Positions 49,086 to 62,494 of a stretch of 64,000 nt of DNA are shown one piece after another. Position 1 is the first letter of the stretch, and the number at the start of each line of letters is the position of its first letter. The notes under the pieces were generated by a model. The model did no database searches. It was not told the origin of the DNA and saw nothing but the letters and a program-made list of their open reading frames with translations. The DNA is from Archilochus colubris (taxonomy: Eukaryota > Chordata > Aves > Apodiformes > Trochilidae): contig CM041090.1 in assembly GCA_023079485.1 (NCBI GenBank), positions 32,328,874 to 32,392,873 of the forward strand, read 5' to 3'. The translations under genes and the position numbers were made by a program.

Positions 49086-50090
49086 TTGCTGCGCGTTGGG
49101 CGCTAAGCACGGATCCCTCGACGAAGCCTCGGAGTCGGGAGTGGAGGCGTGGCGGGGGCACCTCGGCGGCAGCCCCAGCAGGGCAGGCTGTGGCAGGACA
49201 TCACCCCGCTCCGCCCGGGCTGGGCAGCCCCCGCCCAGACACTACCGGTGTCAGCGTCTGGGCTAGTTCTAGCCACTGTCCGTGGCCCTTGCCTGGTGTA
49301 CGGGAGCGTCAGCTTTGGCTACCTCCTCGCGACCCCGCGCTCTTCCCTCTTCCCAGACCCCCAAGTATCAGCAGCCCCGTCTGCCTCCTGTCTTATGACG
49401 GCGACGCCCAGCTCCCTTCGAACGTTGTTTCCGACACAAAGAAAGAACGAAAGTCCCTTTGGCACATCCAGAAGGAGGGGAGAGGAGGTGAGGCAGGCTC
49501 CAGAAACCAGGTGAAGGTGCCGCTCCTCTGGCCGGTCCGGGCTGAGGGCTGCTGCAGGGGCAAGCCCACCGCCGCTGCCCCTCTGCCCGCCCATCCCGGG
49601 GCACCCCCGTCCCTGCCCCCGCCAGGCCTTGTCTCTGCCCACCGAGTCCTGTCGTGAAAACCAAAGGCAGTGGGGTTCTTGCTAGCCAGGAGGCTGCCGT
49701 AAAGCTCTTTGTCAGGTAGCCTCAGGAAAAGGGCAGGCGGTGCCCCCCCCGTTCCGCCCCGGTGCCCGCAGCCCCGGCGGGGCCGGTACCGCCCCGTGGC
49801 CCCCGAAGGCGAACAGCGGCGGAGCACCGTGAAGAGCGAGGTCCCTCGGCAGCACTGGGCTCGGATCCCAGAGGCGTGTGACGGCCGGGGCTGCTGCCCG
49901 GAGCTTCAGCACCCACCCGGCCCTCGGCTGCTGTCCGAGTCCCTGCAGCTTCGCTCCCTCCCTTACAGCCGGCACAGGGTTAGCCGAGGTTGCCCAGGCA
50001 GCCTCTATCTACTTTTTTTTCTTTCTTTTTTTTTTTTTTTCCACAGCATAGCTTTTCGCACTTTACAATAAAGCCCTTCTTTCCTTTCTT
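49086..50090 (+). ncRNA. Hypothetical non-coding transcript downstream of DIO3
   Basis: This model rests on four signals in order: a TATA-like box (49056), a good splice donor CAG/GTGAAG (exon end at 49510), a strong polypyrimidine tract ending CCACAG (acceptor, 50012-50046), and AATAAA at 50067-50072. It gives a first exon of about 420 bases and a very short last exon. An unspliced version is equally possible. There is no conserved open frame. The model is inferred from signals only. Confidence 0.2.
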
Positions 50091-50100
50091 ACCTCGTTCT

Positions 50101-53100
50101 CTCTTTTTCTTATCCACTTTTGGCGTGCTTCGGTTGTAATCCGAAATTACGGGCAGCCCCCTGGCACGACCCCACCCCGGCCCGGCTCCCAGGCCGTTTT
50201 CCGGTCATATGGACAGAAACGATCAATGTCTTTAGTCGGGCTTTAATAGTTACAGAAACAGCCTCGTCTTTAGTTTCTGCTACCAGCAGATTTTGGGCAA
50301 AGGGTATCAGAGGTCAGGATTTAATTATTTATTTATTTCTAAGTCAGTCAGCTTTCTAAAGCCACATTCTTCCCTTTAGACGAACACAGAGCTCTTATTT
50401 ATTGCTTTCTCTTTAACCACCAGTAAAAGAAAAAATTGCTATGAATGCCCGGAATCCCTAAAAGAGTTCACACTTGTGCTTTGCACAAATCTAAGTTATC
50501 TGCTCCCAGCGTGTCCTCTTAAAATTAAGCATAAATCCCCACTCCCCTGAGCTTTCTCGGGGACACTTGTTTAGGACACACGAGAACAATGCGGTCCGCA
50601 ACCGAAGTGCCCAAGCTGTCAGAAGCCTCTCCCGCTTGTAGAGAGCATTGAGAAACGTCCTATCTTTAAAACTCTTTTTTATTGCTTTTCCACCTCCCTA
50701 GTTCATGACAAACAGAAGTCAGAGAGCAGCGAAGATTTATCAGGGAGAGATCTGAGTGGTGATTACACGTTCTGTCAATAATTAATTGAATTATGTCCTC
50801 AGCATAATTGCATACAGTCCTCTAGCCGGGAGGGGAAAAGAAAGAAAGAAGGAAGTTGTGGTGTGGTCGAAGGGGGATCTCAGGACATGGTTCCAGTCAT
50901 TAAAAATGTGATGTAACATTGCAATCTGGTGTATTCTGAGGCACAAATGGGAAAACACAGACAAAAACCAAGTACTAAAAGATTATTTGTTTTACAGCAG
51001 GGAGACAGCAAAAGCACTTGTTCTCATTGCTTCTTTCATTAGTTGTTTTCATTGCTACTTTCTGCTGGGGATTTAAGGGTGTTTTGTGATGAACTGAACG
51101 TAGGTCTACTCATTTGATCTTGAAGCTGTATGTTGTAGCTTTTGACGGTTTACTGATTGAATTTGATATTAGCAGTGTTTGAAATAAAAATTAAAATCAG
51201 TCCAGCAAAGCATCATATGCCCAGTACAAATCTAGACATGACACATTCAAAGAATTCTGCAAGCAAATTCTTACTCTAATTTTTCCATACTTCCTCCAGT
51301 CATAAGGGAGATCATCATATCATTATTAATTTATTATTTACAAGAGCTGTTAGAGTGCTCTTTTGGTACACAAATGCAAGAAAACAAAAGGCTTGATTCC
51401 ATTCTCACACAAGTTTTGCACTGGTATAACTTCAATGACACGGGTGTAGTCACTTCAGAACCACCTGGGTGTAATTATGATCAAAATCTGGGCTATTGCA
51501 CTTCCTTCTCTTCTCTGATGGTTCAAAAGCTCTATTTTTCTACAGCATGCTCCGGAAGAAAGCCAAATGTTTGAATACAGAGCTCAAAAATCATTCTCAA
51601 GATCCTCCTTCCTCACAGTGCCAGTGTCCTAAATCTCTCTGGAACTCAGTCAGGTCAGCACACTTCCTCACCATTCTTCACCCTCCCTACAGTGTGAGAG
51701 TTGTAAATGCCACTGGTACGTGTACCCTTCCACTTGTTAAGGCACATTCTCTTGGTGTTTTGAGCTTTAGATCAGGTAGCTTTTAATTTTAATCATTTTT
51801 AAGCATCCAGCTGCCAAAAGGAATTTGACACCTGCTTCCTTCTCTGCAAATTTCTCTTTTCAGACAAATTCTTGATGATGTCTCTTGCAAAGGGGTTAAT
51901 TTATAACCTCTGTTTAATTGACTACTCCAAATATTTCTTGTCTTTTTGGCCTGCTTCTCCAGAGATTTTAGAAGTGGTTTACAGTGGTAAATGCACTAAC
52001 AGTCACCAGCCAAAAACATCCTAGCTAGAACAGTAAGCACTATTGAATACTTTCCACATGAAAATACATCACTAGATAAGATCAAAGGCCTTCAGCTAAT
52101 ATGTTTTATATAAGAAGTCTTCTCAGGGTATAATACTTATGCTTAAACAATAAGGATCCCATCGTCTCTGGTTCATGAGTTCCTGTGCCCATCAGCAGTC
52201 AGGCCTATTTGATGTTTCCTCTTTCTTTTCCAAGTTAACAGCTCCTTTTTGAATTCACTCATGGAAGTTATTGTTTCCATTCCCTTCTAAGTAATAATTA
52301 TTTCCTATATTGAAAAATCCATTAGGACATGGCCAGATGGGGTAAGGCAGTTTAACCTCCTACACACCACTTCCCAAGTGCCCAGAATTATCCTCACACA
52401 GGCAATTACTGAATTTCTGGTATGACCTGCACTTCTTACTGGAGACATTCAAGGAAGAATTGCCACATGGCCTCTGGCAGAAGGGTATTCCATGATCCAT
52501 TATAGAGTAACAGGCACTACAAAAAAAAAAAAAAAAAAAATTACATTTTACTAAGACCTATAGCAATCAGGCTAAGGATGATGGCAAAGCTACTGCTTGA
52601 TCAGTCTGTATTTCACCAGACTTTCACATCCATTTCAAGGCATCCCAGGATTTTTAAGGTCAAATGTCTGTTTCCTTAGTGGCCTTGCTGTTGTCACGTG
52701 AAGAACTGGTCAGGATGTACATTTGTTACAGCAGCCAAAATTCAGTACACATATTTAATCCCTCCAAGTTATCAGGCACAATTCCTCGCATGATGTGCCA
52801 CACTGTGGAACTTAAATGAGGTCTCAGAGCACTGAACCTCACTTCAGGTATCTTAAACTTAAAAAAAAAATGTTGAAACATATTCCAGAGTTTTCTCAGA
52901 GCTCATACAACTTAACAAGCATAATTATGCCAAAGATATAGTTAATGCTGAAGACCTGATAGTAGAGATAATTACGAAGAATAAAAATCAATTCATAACC
53001 TATGGATAAATTTTTAAACATACATTTGTGACAAAAAAATATTTTATTAAATGATGAATAATATTTAAAGGTACATGTTACGTTTTGTATGTTTTGTAAA

Positions 53101-56100
53101 AACTGTTATAAGGGAGATGACTCATAAAAACTGTGGGACTGGGCTGAAGAAATTGTGGTAATTGCAGAATTCAACACAAGAAAAGAAGATGTTAGTTATT
53201 TGTTCACTTACAATTTGTGATGGACAATCAGGAGAGAGCAGGGTGCAAGGCTGCTGTCAACTGGATTTGCAGCACATGGACACAGAGCACATGCTCTGCC
53301 ATTAACACACAGACACATGCATACATTTGCAAACAGAGATCAGAATTAGTCCAAAGGGGTTTTGGTACATTGGAAAGGGAGAGTCAGGGAGCTGTGCATT
53401 TTATATAATGAAATATTTATTTCAAAAAATGATAATTAGACAAAAAATTAGGCACACTACTAAGGTCATTTCAGCTTCTTCCCATTCTAAGTGGAACACA
53501 TCCATGGCATGTGATGCTATTGAACAAAGAACAGTTCTGGGGAAATAGAAAATGGAAATGGAAAATATTTTATTTAACTTAGTTGTCTTGTTTCTTCTAT
53601 TTCCTTTTATCTTTTTTTTTCTATTAACTGTATATTGCCATCTCTAGAATGCATATCACTTGAATGCTTATGCTGAACTCTAGTTAAAAAACTAGGTATT
53701 CATGCAGATCTATAGATTTTAAGTGTTTAGCTGATTGATGTATCTCTGATGCTCAATAATCTACCATATCACCAAACTAAGTCAATAGCTCTATCTACCT
53801 GATAAGAGCAAAGGTGTGGCAAGGAAAAGAAATAAAAGAATTTGTAATATGTGGAGCCATTCATCAGAACTGACCTGGGAGACCTCACCTATTCTCATGA
53901 GGTATCTTCACTTGAGTCACTCAGCTGAAATAATTCCCGGAAATTTTCTACTGAGAGGAAAAAAATGGAAGGAAAAAGAACAGGTTGAGGAAGAAATGTC
54001 ATTGACCTTGCTTTCCATTTTTTTACTGGCTGAACTTTAAAGTCTTCAGTCACACTGTCATGAACAGAAAGAGTGGTTTGGAGAAACTCAGAACTGAAAC
54101 ATATTGGCACGTGCTATAGGAATACATTTGTGTTTTGTAAAGTTGGATAGGAAGCTAACCAGAGGCATTAGCACTGGCACTTCCTGCAGACACTGCTGGA
54201 AGCTGGGAGAGATCTCCTTTGTCTTTTACCATCTATTCTGTGTTACTATGATGGAATCTTTTAGTTTTGATAATACATCTAATCCTGAAAAAAGGGATCT
54301 TTCCAGTTACTGAACACAGCCACCCACTTACAATTCATTTCCAGATGTGTCAATCTTCTCTTGTTCAATGCAGCAAGACAGTGCTTCATGGGCCAGGGGA
54401 TGGAGAAGCAGCCATCAGGCATGTAGGGTCCCTGAAAGAGGCTGCAGCACTGCAGTACAAATGCATGAGACAAGGCCCAAACTGTGGGATGATGAAAAGA
54501 GGGAGATACTTGTCTATTTCCCAGGCTCAGCACTGAGAGTTGACAGATAAACCCAGATAATACTGTCTGTGAAACCTGCTGCTATTTTTATGCCAGGTGA
54601 GCAACCAGGGCATTCGTTGTAATTTCCATGTCATTTGTTTTTAGGCAATGGATGTGTCATCATCATAAAATGGAATTTGGGTTTTTTTGGAAAAGAAATC
54701 AACACTTACACCATACTTTTGAGCAAGTCAAAAGACACCCAAGGGTATGATTGCCTTGTATGCTGCTCTTTTTAATAAGGCCAAGGAAAAGCATCACTGG
54801 ATGGGATTATAATCAACTGCTGCTTTAATGCAGACAATCGAAGAAGGCTCCTTACTGATGGCTGTAAATTCATCATTAAGGATACCACTCAGAGTCATTT
54901 GGCATGACATTTTTTATGCACAGAACAGAAAAGTGCAGTATTAGCTCCTGAGTGATTGGATAAGTTGTACATCCATTAATGGGCATATCAGAAAATGCTT
55001 CCCAGCTTCAACTTATCTCCTACACAAACGGAAGATGCAGATTGTCTTGCTGTTGTTACTCAAATTTTCAGTGCATTCTTTCACTCTGCCAAAGATTCTG
55101 TTTCTTTGAGAACCTAATATCATCATACATTGTAAATTTTGCTGCTGACTCTGAGATCATAACAGTCTGGATGTGTTCACATATTCTGAAATCTATAGGA
55201 TGACAGGAAATATGAGAGCAAATAAGTTGCACTAATCCTTTGATGGATAAACTTTTCTCAGTTCCCAGCTTTGGGAAGCAAGGGAATTGGTAGATCATAA
55301 GTCCAGGAAAGCTGGACAAATTTTTGATCAAATGTTTTATCTGCCCAAATTACCAGTTAATCCTGGCTAAATTCCATGTGTCATCCACCCCAAAATTGCA
55401 AAATTATTCCAAAAAGAATTTACTAAAACATAAAAAAGTTAAAATTAAAACCTCATATTTTCATAATAGACCACATTTTTCATTTCAGATGTTTCCTTTT
55501 TAAATATAACTGCCTTTAATTTCCCAGAAGAAATACACTTAATAAATAAATAATAAATTTTTTTAAAGTTTCATTTTTCATTTTGGCCAATTCAAAAATC
55601 TACATTTTCCTGTTACAGAAGTGGACCCTGCTCTGTAGTCTTTCCTCCTGTTTGTGATTTGTTCATGAACTGGTTACGATCTGTTAATCTGCTCTTTATG
55701 CACACACTTCATCAATCAAATTATATGAACAAATTTCAGCCAAAAATATATCAAATAATTGCTCGCATAGGGTATTTATTTAACTGTGATACATGATCAT
55801 CACTTATACAAATGATGTAATATTTGCTTCCTTGATATACGTTTTTTTTTTCAGATGGGAACTACCAAATACCAAGTCATGAAACTTCTCAGATGTGAAT
55901 CTGAGATGACTGATCATGAAATATCTAAAAGGTATACAAAGTTTCTATCCACACAGCAGCATTTTCCACTTTTAAGACATCAACACATTTTCAGCACTCT
56001 GAACCAATATGTTTTGTGTAACCATGTGCATAAATGATAGATATAGATTATCGGAGAGAATAGATAATAAGAATCTTGAAAAAAATAAAGTGCTTAGATT

Positions 56101-56164
56101 TCAGTATTTAGGCTTCCACAATGAACAGCATCTTTTTCACCAGTAAGTAATTCAATCTTACTTC
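50101..56164. other. Non-coding DNA downstream of DIO3
   Basis: No gene is recognised. An AT-rich homeodomain-like cluster (AATAATTAATTGAATTA) lies at about 50775-50805 and may be part of a regulatory element. A 20-base poly-A run lies at 52521-52540 with no recognisable gene copy next to it. Remaining frames are short and random-looking. Confidence 0.5.
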
Positions 56165-56270
56165 AGCTGCCAGATAGTTAAGGCACTCACTTAAAAGAGG
56201 AGGTTATAGTACAAGTTCAGCCCATGTTCATGAATCTGAACCTGGAATGGTGGGAGAAAGACTGCTCACT
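56165..56270 (+). mobile_element. Possible ancient tRNA-derived SINE remnant
   Basis: CCAGATAGTTAAGGCACTCA followed by GAGGTTATAGTACAAGTTCA resembles a worn tRNA-SINE head ('tagttagggcactcacctgggatgtggg...ggttcaag'). It would be the opposite orientation of the pieces at 26380-26555. The similarity is weak and the subfamily unknown. Confidence 0.25.
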
Positions 56271-59200
56271 TTCCCAGCAAAAGTAATTATTTAGGCATGT
56301 CACAGCATCAAGGAACAAATTAGGTGCATGCCATAATGGTGAGGCTACTATTTTATGCCAGATTATTGTCCTTCTTCTTTATTTTATTCTGACCAGAACA
56401 CTTATTCTGTCCTGAGAAACCTTCCCAGTGAAAATTTACTTTTAGCCAATACATTCTCTCATAAAATAGCTGAGTTTACTAGACATCTATTACCTCCACC
56501 CAAAAAAAAATTAATTCAAAAGTTTCAGGCCAGCTGTAGGATGGACTTTTGGAGTCACATTTAACTGTTTTCACTGTCTGATTGGTAAACATGTTTGCAT
56601 ATCTTCCCCTGCTGTGCATATGACCAAGTATTGTGTAGGCAGGCATGCTGGCCAATAAAATCTCAAAAAGCAGTGAAACATTCTCATCAGTGTAAGCAAC
56701 AAGTTCTCAGTATAAATAATTGTCTTGTCATCTCTCCCCAGGCTCATTCTCTTTCCTTTCTTTCTCTCTTGCCTGCATTTCCTCAGATATGTTCCTTCTC
56801 AGTCAACATATCCTCATGTTACTTCTCTGCAGCTCTGCTGCCCTCCATTCTAAAATCTGGCATTACAGTGAAACTTCCAAGAATTCCATTCTCTGAAGCA
56901 TTATGAGTCACACTGTAGTCTTCAGCAATATTTTTAAAACACCAATGTTTTTTTAATCACTCTTGAGACCCACAGAAGAAAGTAAGGATATTATCTTGCT
57001 AACTTAGAGTCATGGTTGTTTTTTCTATTGCCACCCACACTCTCATCTTTCTCCAGATACTCTGCTCCAGCCTCTCAATAACACAGGCATATGGCATTCA
57101 AACATGCCAGAGTATGACTTCAAGTTTTAGTCATTTTTCTTCCTGTAAAAAGGATGGAGGGACATTAAATCTATGACCATTGGAGAACTTTCTTTATGTA
57201 AGAGTTTTATTAAGGTCTATACTCTAGTAAGTAAAGTATATGCTATACAGTAAAACTAAAAAAGAAATATCAGATCTGAGCCATAATTTATCATATCTGA
57301 ATACCAGCAATGCTCTGTATCCAACATGTCAGACAGAGCACAGAATTCACTGGTGCAAATAGTGAACGCAGAAAGGGGAGAATTCCTGCCTCCTCTTTTC
57401 TGTGATTTCAAAAAAAAAAAGCCTTTTAACAGAGAAGCTGGTTATCTTTAGGAGCCATAGTGCTAAATACTGTTCCTAATAATGATAAAAATAATTATAA
57501 AAATATATTTATTCTACTATTTACAGAGCTTTCCATCTCAGCAGGGAAAATAAAATAAACATTACTAAGCTATGGTAAAATTATCAGTCCATTTTCATTC
57601 TGTGTTTCAATGGTTTCTCCTTTTTCTTGTGCATGAGGTATAAGGCAGCCTGTATTACAAAATAATTATTTGCAGTTTAGGAGAAAAGTTCCACAAATTG
57701 CTGTTATCTGCCCTGCAGACACTCATGTGACACACTGAATAAATATACCTCAAGGTAAGCACATAACACTGGACAATGGGCACTCAATAAAGAAGATCCC
57801 TAATGACAACAGCTATCTGAGTTTGTGTAGACATCAGCTTCTTGCATAAAACATTTGAGGAGGACCGGCTGCCCCATGATAGCCTTTAGAAAAAGCTGCC
57901 AGGAAATCAGCAGATGAAGAGACCTATATTTCAAATTACCAGCTGATCATATGAAGAAAGTACATTCTTAGGTCTCAAAAGTTTCTGGAAAATGGTCAGT
58001 AAGATTGCCTGAGCAAGAGATGGTTGAGAGAACTGTGAAAATAAACACATCATTGAGAAATGGAGGTAGGATGAGTGAGATTTGCTTAAGAAAAGGTGAG
58101 AACAGTGTTAAGTGAAATAGAAGAGTTTGTATTAAATAGTAGCATGAATGCAGAAAGCCAGGAAGCTTGGAGGGATCAAGTCTCCTTAACAAACAAAGTT
58201 AGGTGAGGGATTTGCTACGCTTGGTGCATACATTTATTTATTTGTCTACATAATATAAACCACGATCATTCTGAAACTGCTCATTTTACATCCAGCTCAT
58301 ATATGGTTTTTCTGTATCACTGCCTCAAACCCAGAAATGTGGAAAAGCAATAAAATTGCTTTTCAATTTAGTAGGATTTTGCTCCTACTCTATGTATCTT
58401 TAGGAAATCTTGGCCAATTTTTTTACTTGGTTGTACCAAACCTAAGCTTTTGAAGGAGGCTGTAACTACCAGGCCAAGTAGTTTTCAAATTGCTTCACTC
58501 ACAGCAGGTTTTTTTAAGAGTTAAAATAAAAAGATAATTTTCTAGAAAATAGGACCAAAATATTAGTACAGTTTCCCAATGCTAACCTTTTCCGTCCATA
58601 TTCAGTCTCCCTAGTGCCAGTAAAGTTGTTATAACTCAGTGAGAGAGATCAACAAACCTCAGTGAACAGCTGTGAGAAACAACTCAGCTAAACATTAAAC
58701 CATTTATAAACTCATTATCATTATAGATTCAGGAGCCTTCTTAAATCCAGACATGCAGTTTTGAACATCAGTCATAAGTCTGTAGCACTGATGCACTAAG
58801 ATCTTTGGTAACTGCTGATGTCATTGATCAGCAGTAAATATTTAGATTTTTCACCAAAGCTATCAATTACTTGAAGAGCACTTCTTTCAGCCCCTTCTGT
58901 TTCATTATTTTGTGCTACTTCTAAAAAAAAAAGAATAATCATAATTAACCCCCATCAATCAATTGTAATCAATTGATTATAATCAATAATATAACCCCCA
59001 TCACTGAAACGTTGTGCCTTGGACATTACAGGATGCAACAGGCACTGCAACCAACCTTGGATCTCAGCAGCACACGTTAAGCTTAGCAAAGAGAAAAGAT
59101 AAAACTTCCAGACTACTCTGAATCATTCTCTTGAGTGGCCTTCATTCTACCTCTTACTGGTTTTCCAGGAATAATGAGAAACAGGCAGCTGCTGCACCAT

Positions 59201-60239
59201 TCCTGTACATTTAAAGCAAGCTGAAAATCAGAGCTGCTACATTTTCAAGAGCAAAAAATGTCAACAGCACAGGCAATTTTCTTCTGAATTTACACACACC
59301 TTTTTCAGTGCTTCACAGAAAGAAAAGCCAATTGACACAAAAGGGAAATCCAGCAAAGTATGGAAGTCTGAAAACAAAGACTGTTTAAAATTTAGAAATG
59401 TGATACTGATGTGAATGTGCGTGTCTCCAAAACAGGCTCTTCTATTACAGAACTCAGATGTGTATGTGTCAGACATAGCTGAAAGAAGGCCAAAGCCTAG
59501 ATTAATCCACTTTCTATAAAAGTTGCCTACATTTGCATCTGAAAATCCAAACACAGAAAACAATATCAGAGAGTTCATAGCTAAAATAATATGTGATTAG
59601 TTAGCTATACAGATGTAGAGGTTCAGAGTCATGTAGAGGTATAGACTCACCTTGAAGAATTTTTTTGTTTGTTTTTTTCTTGCATAAGATACACTTCCAG
59701 AATTTTGTTTTCTTAACAATCATCCTTTAATGAACTTCCCAGTCCTAATGATTTAATCGCAACACTAAGTGGTATTTTGTTCACTTTTACTTTACTTTTC
59801 TATAGAATGTTTCTTCAGTATAATTTATGAAAAAAGAAAACCATAATACTTGGGGTAATCAAGGGGTTAGCATCCAAAAAATTTAGAAGACAAAGACTGC
59901 ATATTTTAAGAAGCTCACCCTAGCACAACAATATGATGGGAGTTGCAGCTGGGACAGAAATTTTAATGGGAACAATCGATGCAGATTTGCAGACAGAAGT
60001 CATGTCTCAAAAATTTATTCAGTTTTTCTAAAGGAACATGTGAATAAGATGACCTGCAATTCTATACTTGGATACTTGGGTGAATAAAATTTGGATTCCC
60101 ATACAGCTCTGAAAAAAATCACAGGCTTTTAAAAGAGTGAAGTGACCATGGCACAAGAGGAATGGTCCTCTTTTGCATTATTAGCTTTTTCCAAACTAGG
60201 AAAGAAAAGGAAGAGCTACCAGTTGTCAGAAGGCAAGAA
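56271..60239. other. AT-rich non-coding DNA
   Basis: No credible gene is present. At 58946-59003 a 12-base word (TAACCCCCATCA) is directly repeated with a 46-base period. It flanks a perfect 14-base palindrome, TAATCAATTGATTA (58966-58979), in an AT-rich core. Other frames are short. Confidence 0.5.
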
Positions 60240-60540
60240 ATTTACTTGCAAGATGTAGAAAGGTCTCTGCTGGAATCAGTGCTGTTCAGCACACTCACAA
60301 GTAATCTCAAGAGTAAATAAAAACTTTATACATTATGCTGATGATATGAAATTACTCAGGATACTTAAAACTAAAGTTTGAGGCAGAGCATAGAAGCATC
60401 TCACAACACCAAATGACCAGCTGGTAAAGTGACAGATGAAATTAAATGCTATTTCTAAGTTGTGAAAAAGGTGGGTACACATTATTGCACATAATGTCTG
60501 CATGATGCAACTGTAGACACAAAAGTCTACAGAGATTTTA
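60240..60540 (+). mobile_element. Ancient CR1 LINE fragment with RT catalytic box
   Basis: The sense-strand text resembles the middle of an old CR1 reverse transcriptase. Near 60275 it reads GGAATCAGTGCTGTTCAGCA ('...tcctgtgctgttcaaca'). At 60330-60360 it reads TATGCTGATGATATGAAATT, which encodes YADD. Further on it reads GACAGATGAAATTAAATGCT, then a worn 'aaagtaatgcacattgg' (ACACATTATTGCACATAATG). The frame is broken by many changes. It is a fossil. Confidence 0.75.
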
Positions 60541-61629
60541 ATGATTTAGTGGAACTACTTCTTTTAATTAAGTCATAACAGTGATTCAGCTTATTCCTGA
60601 TAGTGCCCTTTCATTTCATTGAAAGCTGGTGGCATTTGGACTACCACAATATTTTTAATAATTTCATTTAGGGATCGATCTTCACTGTCTTTTTGTACTT
60701 AATAAATATAAATTAATTAACCTTGCAGTCTATCAGGCCAATAGTTTATATAACTCCTTTTACATGGGAAGTAAACAGAAGTATTTCAGTTAAATGATTT
60801 GCACAAAATACTAAAATGTGTCGAGCAACTCTCCACTAGAAAACTGCCATTTCCATTTAGTCTCTTCCTAAAAGAAATTAAATTTAAGCTTTTCTTGACA
60901 AAGTGGAGAACTCTTCTAAAATGTAGATATATTACAGTCAGACATTTCTGGAAAAGAAAGGTTCCAATTTTCACATTACATTATTTTTTAAATTAAAAAA
61001 GTTTAAACATAATATATTTATTTTAGCCAAATACTACCATTAAAATGAGCTGAAGTAGTATTAATTTAATTTTTTTTTCCTGAGGATGTTAAACCATTTG
61101 CATCTTTGTTTCCACTTGGGATGACTTTCTTTTATGCCATCTCAATTTTTTTGAGAAAGAGAACCAAAAAAGTTCATTCCCTGACATATCTCTTTCTTCA
61201 TTACATGCCACAAGTTGAAAACCCCTCAAGAACTACCTCTAAGGAATTATTTACGTCTGCTGTGTGGAAATAACATCTGCCTAGCAGTATCTCTCATAGA
61301 CTAAACTTTCTCGGTACAGAGTAGGATTGTACACATGTAGAGGATACCAAAACTAAAAGGAAGTGTCCTGCCCCAGACATACCTAGGTTGAAAATAAAGA
61401 TTATACTGGAAAAATGCTACAAAAATGTAATAGAGGAATTGATACCAATGTGGTAGTAACAGCACTGAATCATTATCTGAAATGACAGTCTTCATCTGCT
61501 CAAACTGTAATTCACATAAAGCCCAACTTAGGGTCTATGCATATGAATATTTTGCACTAGGTAACTACCTGTGTCTTTTCAGATTTCTTCAGTTTCTGAC
61601 CTTCATCCTTAGAGGCTTTCTCTTAAATA
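60541..61629. other. AT-rich non-coding DNA
   Basis: This is very AT-rich with only short frames of 62-65 codons on both strands. I recognise no repeat or RNA gene. Confidence 0.5.
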
Positions 61630-62000
61630 TGAAATCAAAAGAAGAAGGTTCAGGGAGATGCCCTAATTGTATATAAATACCTGAAGGAAGGTGTACAGAA
61701 GATAGAGCCAGGCTCTTTTTAGTAGTGCCCAGCGAGAGGACAAGAAGCAAAGGGCACAAACTAAAATATAGGAGTTTCTGAACATCAGGAAACATTTTTT
61801 GCTGTGAGGGTGACTAAGTAGTGGCAGAGATTGCTCAGGGATGTTGAGGAGTCTCCATCCATGGAGATATTCCAAAGCTGCCTAGATGTGGCTCTGGGCA
61901 ACTGGCTCCTGGTTGCACTGCTTGAGCCAAGGTGGTTGGACCAGGTGATCTCCAGAGGTTCCATCCACCCTCAACCATTCTGTGATTTGTGATTTTGTGA
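61630..62000 (+). mobile_element. CR1 LINE 3' end
   Basis: The sequence follows the CR1 3' coding end and UTR in sense orientation. It reads GTATATAAATACCTGAAGGA, then TTAGTAGTGCCCAGCGAGAG, GTGAGGGTGACTAAGTAGTG, GGAGTCTCCATCCATGGAGA and GGTTGGACCAGGTGATCTCC. It finishes with the tail ATTCTGTGATTTGTGATTTTGTGA at about 61977-62000. It is 5'-truncated and moderately diverged, and its frame is broken. Confidence 0.93.
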
Positions 62001-62494
62001 AATGTTACTCAAATTGATAAAAGATTAAAGAGGGAAAATGAAAGAGTAGAAGAATAATTTTATAAAATTAGTTTTTAACAAGAAAACTTGGGAAAAAATG
62101 CTTGAACAACTAGAGCAGCAGATTCTTTCTGCTACATTTATTTATAACAAGTACTTAAAACAGCTAGGAAAAAAAATATAAATCAGAAGGAGGATATATG
62201 CAACCTCAGATCATAAAGGAATTAGCTAGTTAATTTATGAGCCACTGGTAATTGGCATACCAAGAGGACCAGGTACTGAGGATTAGAAACATTCAAAAGG
62301 AAGAAATATTGATTAGCACTTTTCCTATGGAAGTCTAAGGAATCCTAGCATTTACTTTCCAGTGTCTCTCTCTTCTTTGTTTCCTGAAAAATAATGAAGT
62401 GCTATTGGAAAAAAATATATGAACCCAGAGAGATACCAGGAGTATGCTATAATCATGATCAATAGAAAACATGAACAGGATCAGAAGATCACAC
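62001..62494. other. AT-rich spacer between CR1 copies
   Basis: No gene or repeat is recognised. The stretch lies between a plus-strand CR1 end and a minus-strand CR1 pair. Confidence 0.5.

Larger units (their letters stand above)
47721..50100. promoter_or_regulatory. CpG-rich domain downstream of DIO3
   Basis: High GC content and CpG density resume about 100 bases after the DIO3 polyadenylation signal and last to about 50000. Frames of 100-235 codons on both strands (for example 47755-48462 minus and 49070-49657 plus) have skewed Pro/Arg/Gly/Ala composition and no recognisable domain, so I do not call them genes. Inside are a TATA-like element (49056-49062), a Gli-type site (47983-47991), and a polypyrimidine tract with a polyadenylation signal near 50040-50072. 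The size and GC content suggest a second CpG island and perhaps a non-coding transcript. Confidence 0.65.

Noticed and set aside
52521..52540. Poly-A run as the tail of a processed pseudogene
   Set aside because: No recognisable gene sequence precedes it, and I found no flanking target-site duplication.
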